A stretch of DNA of 40,607 bases from a virus. The DNA lies in IMG/VR virus record IMGVR_UViG_3300033553_000657, positions 1 through 40,607 of that record; one strand, 5' to 3'. Under the pieces are notes generated by a model. The model did no database searches and was not told the origin of the DNA. It saw only the letters and a list, made by a program, of their open reading frames with translations. Position numbers and translations under genes: made by a program. Shown here in pieces: positions 38,605-40,607 of this stretch; the first letter of the stretch is position 1; each line of letters starts with the position of its first letter.

Positions 38605-39270
38605 TTAAGGTATTAAGTTTGGATTTTCTGGATATATCTTTAGATTTTCGGGATTTCCTTCGGTTGAAAGCACTTCGAATTTTATGACCCAAACCCACGG
38701 TTTTTTTTTCCAGGATTGTTCTCCGTTAATACTTTCCCAAATACATTGGAATGCGCGTGCAGCTTTTGAGTAAGCTCTATATGTCATTGCTCCGCCAGAT
38801 GGGTGTTTTGAACCCGCATATTCACCAAACGGACCATATTTGAAACATCCTTCAGCAATAGCATCCTCCTCCGAAATATCCTGCAACCTTTCCACTTTTA
38901 CCTCCGTAATTTCGAGCCAAACGCGGGCTGCGGCCTTGGGCATGTGGATGGATGGTTTCCACCCCTGAGAAGCATGTCTCGTTTCAAAATTACCCGGATT
39001 GAAATTTGCTTTGTAATAATAATCATCTTCAAACCCATCAAATAAAGATGGAAAACAAAATGTTTCCCTCACCCAAAGCAAATCGCCGGGCTGTCCGTAT
39101 GGGCAAGTAACACTACGATCTACTTTTTGAGAAATGCCATTTACATTTACATCGGTTAGCTCTGAATGTGACCAGTGTTGATGTTTGCAAATTCGCCTGG
39201 TCTGCGTTTTTCTTCCTTCCAAAATGGCTTGCACCATTGGGGTGGAGAATAAAATCGGGTGTTCTTTCAT
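38605..39270 (-). CDS. ASCH-like domain phage protein
   Basis: A 221-aa product. The N-terminus ILFSTPMVQAILEGRKTQTRR and the later YGQPGDLLWVRETF are signature parts of the ASCH-like phage proteins (F-S-x-x-M-x-x-A-I-L-x-G-x-K-T-x-T-R-R; P-G-D-x-L-W-V-R-E). ITEVKVERLQDISEEDAIAEG is also typical. The fold is PUA-like and bound to RNA or modified nucleobases; the exact role in phages is unknown. It is a complete copy in the early region. Confidence 0.85.
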   Translation of the reverse strand: MKEHPILFSTPMVQAILEGRKTQTRRICKHQHWSHSELTDVNVNGISQKVDRSVTCPYGQPGDLLWVRETFCFPSLFDGFEDDYYYKANFNPGNFETRHASQGWKPSIHMPKAAARVWLEITEVKVERLQDISEEDAIAEGCFKYGPFGEYAGSKHPSGGAMTYRAYSKAARAFQCIWESINGEQSWKKKPWVWVIKFEVLSTEGNPENLKIYPENPNLIP

Positions 39271-39280
39271 AAGTTTCTTA

Positions 39281-39820
39281 TTACTGGTATTTAATTACAA
39301 TTTTATCAACTCCATCAAGGTCGGAAGGAGAAAGGGTAAAAGGCCAAATCTGTCGCTTGTTTTCGCCACGGTATGCAAAATATTCTGGTCTGAAACAGGT
39401 TAAAGGATTGGCTTTAAAATGCCATTGATATTCCATCTTTTTTTCTTCTACTGAAGCTTCAGGATTACTGAATGTGAAGGTGTACTCCATCACATTGACA
39501 GGATATTTGTTGTGTATAAAGTCGATTATTTCCTCAATATCATCAATGAAATATAAGGTGTGATGATAAAATTCACGGCTGAATTCTGCATTGGTTGGTA
39601 ATTCCTTTATTTCTTCAGTTAACCTGGTATGTACCTTTTTGTAGTGCTTACTGATTATGTATTTCAACTCAAATAAATCTCTCTCAGCCACACCGGTAAA
39701 TGCAATATTACAGCTTGGTTCAATGTGTTCAGCTTGTTTAAGAATCTTGATAAATTGACGTTTCACTCTTTTTACAGCTGCATGATGGCGACAATCTTTG
39801 TGATAAGTTATTTTGTTCAT
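39281..39820 (-). CDS. Early phage protein, unknown function
   Basis: A 179-aa product (MNKITYHKDCRHHAAVKRVKRQF). A basic N-terminal region with C-R-H-H, a long helical middle, and an aromatic-rich end (MEYQWHFKANPLTCFRPEYFAYRG). It is next to the ASCH-like gene, 10 bp apart. It could be a nucleic-acid-interacting early protein. No family recognised. Confidence 0.6.
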   Translation of the reverse strand: MNKITYHKDCRHHAAVKRVKRQFIKILKQAEHIEPSCNIAFTGVAERDLFELKYIISKHYKKVHTRLTEEIKELPTNAEFSREFYHHTLYFIDDIEEIIDFIHNKYPVNVMEYTFTFSNPEASVEEKKMEYQWHFKANPLTCFRPEYFAYRGENKRQIWPFTLSPSDLDGVDKIVIKYQ

Positions 39821-39839
39821 AATTCAGTTTTTATGTGGT

Positions 39840-40139
39840 TTAATTTTCAACCCTTTCCCCAACCCCACACAGCAGCTCCCTAAATTCATCGAACCACTTT
39901 GTGCAGTTGGTAGGTATCATCATTTTTATTTCCGATTCTTTGCGCTGGATATAGCGGTGCAGTTGGTCGGCGCTGTGGATGGTTCGCAGGTGGTAGAGTA
40001 AGGCATCAGGGCCTTTTGTGAGCGATGGCGGCAAGTAGCCTTGTCCGTGCCTTTGCAGGCTTTGGCGTTGGCGGGCTACTTTGCGCAGGAAGCGTTTGCC
40101 GGTGGCGAGGTAGCTGAGTTTTGTCATAATATTTGCCAT
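39840..40139 (-). CDS. Small basic phage protein
   Basis: A 99-aa product (MANIMTKLSYLATGKRFLRKVARQRQSLQRHG); a second ATG is at 40127. The N-terminal third is strongly basic. The rest is helical (DALLYHLRTIHSADQLHRYIQRKESEIKM, in parts). It overlaps the gene before it by 16 bp. It may bind nucleic acid. No family recognised. Confidence 0.55.
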   Translation of the reverse strand: MANIMTKLSYLATGKRFLRKVARQRQSLQRHGQGYLPPSLTKGPDALLYHLRTIHSADQLHRYIQRKESEIKMMIPTNCTKWFDEFRELLCGVGERVEN

Positions 40140-40607
40140 TTAAGATTCCTGAATTTCAAACTACCATCTTTCCGGGTGCCAACAATCCGTTTTTTCTCGC
40201 AGTAGAATTCTATTGAGTTGCTAATGATTTGAAAGTGGCGCGAATCGGCAAGCATTTCGGCGGCGAAGCCTGAAATGATTTTTCTGAAATTCAGGATTAC
40301 CAGCGTATCTACCATATATATGTCGTCGAATTGGTACACTTCCAGTTCCTTCGCCCCTTTGTCGATTGTAACTAAGTAGCCAATTTGATGTGGATGTGCG
40401 GCAAGTGCGCCCGAAACGAGCAGCACCAATCCGGAGAGGAAAGTTTTCAACCCTGTTTTTTCGGGCTCGGCATATTTGCAACGGCCATATTCCAAATGAT
40501 TGCAAGCTCCCCAGCTTCCAATAGTGCAGTTTTCGCAGGGGTTTGTAGGTTTTGCCAGCAACCCGGAATACCAAGGTTTTTTAGGTAGGTTGATTGGTGT
40601 ACTATTC
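40124..40607 (-). CDS. Cys-rich phage protein, 5' end beyond the window
   Basis: The reading frame is open to the window edge: upstream of a TTG at 40561 it continues as NSTPINLPKKPWYSGLLAKP in the same frame with no stop. The gene is therefore probably cut by the window. The visible part has a Cys cluster (PCENCTIGSWGACNHLEYGRCKY) that may bind metal. A hydrophobic segment (LKTFLSGLVLLVSGALAAH) and a beta-rich end (LVTIDKGAKELEVYQF, IYMVDTLVILNF) follow. It overlaps the next gene. Function unknown. Confidence 0.6.
   Translation of the reverse strand, partial: NSTPINLPKKPWYSGLLAKPTNPCENCTIGSWGACNHLEYGRCKYAEPEKTGLKTFLSGLVLLVSGALAAHPHQIGYLVTIDKGAKELEVYQFDDIYMVDTLVILNFRKIISGFAAEMLADSRHFQIISNSIEFYCEKKRIVGTRKDGSLKFRNLKWQIL

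Overview
The window is most of a tailed-phage prophage of a Bacteroidota (Bacteroidales-like) host, integrated at the 3' end of a tRNA-Leu(CAA) gene. Evidence for the host group: promoters resemble the TTTG / TAnnTTTG type, most genes lack a Shine-Dalgarno sequence, and the GTCATCCTGAGC...GAAGGATG intergenic repeat seen in many Bacteroidota is present at 38.1 kb. Only the tRNA-side attachment end lies inside the window. The gene at the right edge is cut off, so the other end, and probably the repressor, lie beyond 40.6 kb.

Layout. 0.05-1.4 kb: tRNA-Leu, its terminator, and a tyrosine integrase on the + strand. Everything else is on the - strand, so transcription runs from high to low coordinates. 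1.6-2.0 kb: a small exported protein with its own phage-type promoter. 2.3-3.7 kb: a lysis cassette of holin, zinc amidase and a lipoprotein with a C-terminal membrane anchor (candidate unimolecular spanin). 3.7-14.1 kb: tail tip, fibre and tape-measure genes. 14.1-15.0 kb: an AT-rich two-gene insert. 15-19.6 kb: tail-completion and head-tail joining genes and the portal. 19.7-22.2 kb: a cargo island (SIR2-domain protein, a 42-aa peptide behind a structured leader, a small lipoprotein, a secreted thermonuclease and a secreted Cys/His-motif protein). 22.2-24.0 kb: a perfect cloverleaf-forming sequence, an ArdC-like protein and a coiled-coil protein. 24-28.5 kb: terminase large and probable small subunits, a PLD-like protein, a coiled-coil protein and a probable tail protein. 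28.5-31.6 kb: major capsid, ClpP-like prohead protease with scaffold tail, and two unknowns. 31.6-32.3 kb: a non-coding region with three clusters of 9-bp iterons and a 22-bp palindrome. 32.3-40.6 kb: small early genes, a DNA methyltransferase, a 1204-aa primase-helicase and an ASCH-like protein.

The genes form a standard siphovirus-like set: replication (primase-helicase plus candidate iteron origin), packaging (terminase, portal), capsid (protease, major capsid), tail (tape measure, tip proteins, fibres) and lysis. Seven - strand sites share a two-part motif, GTCCTTT then exactly 20 bp then a TATCTTCAC-like box. Six of them stand just upstream of gene starts, so they look like a phage-specific promoter class that coordinates structural and lysis genes.

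The most interesting points are: (1) an FtsK-gamma winged-helix domain inserted inside the primase core, a few kb from directional GAAGTAAGC iterons; (2) the seven-site promoter family, two members of which share their T-run with a terminator; (3) a mismatch-free four-helix cloverleaf at 22.4 kb; (4) a SIR2 effector behind a 42-aa peptide and a nested inverted-repeat leader; and (5) the candidate unimolecular spanin. No searches were run; assignments rest on reading motifs and gene order.
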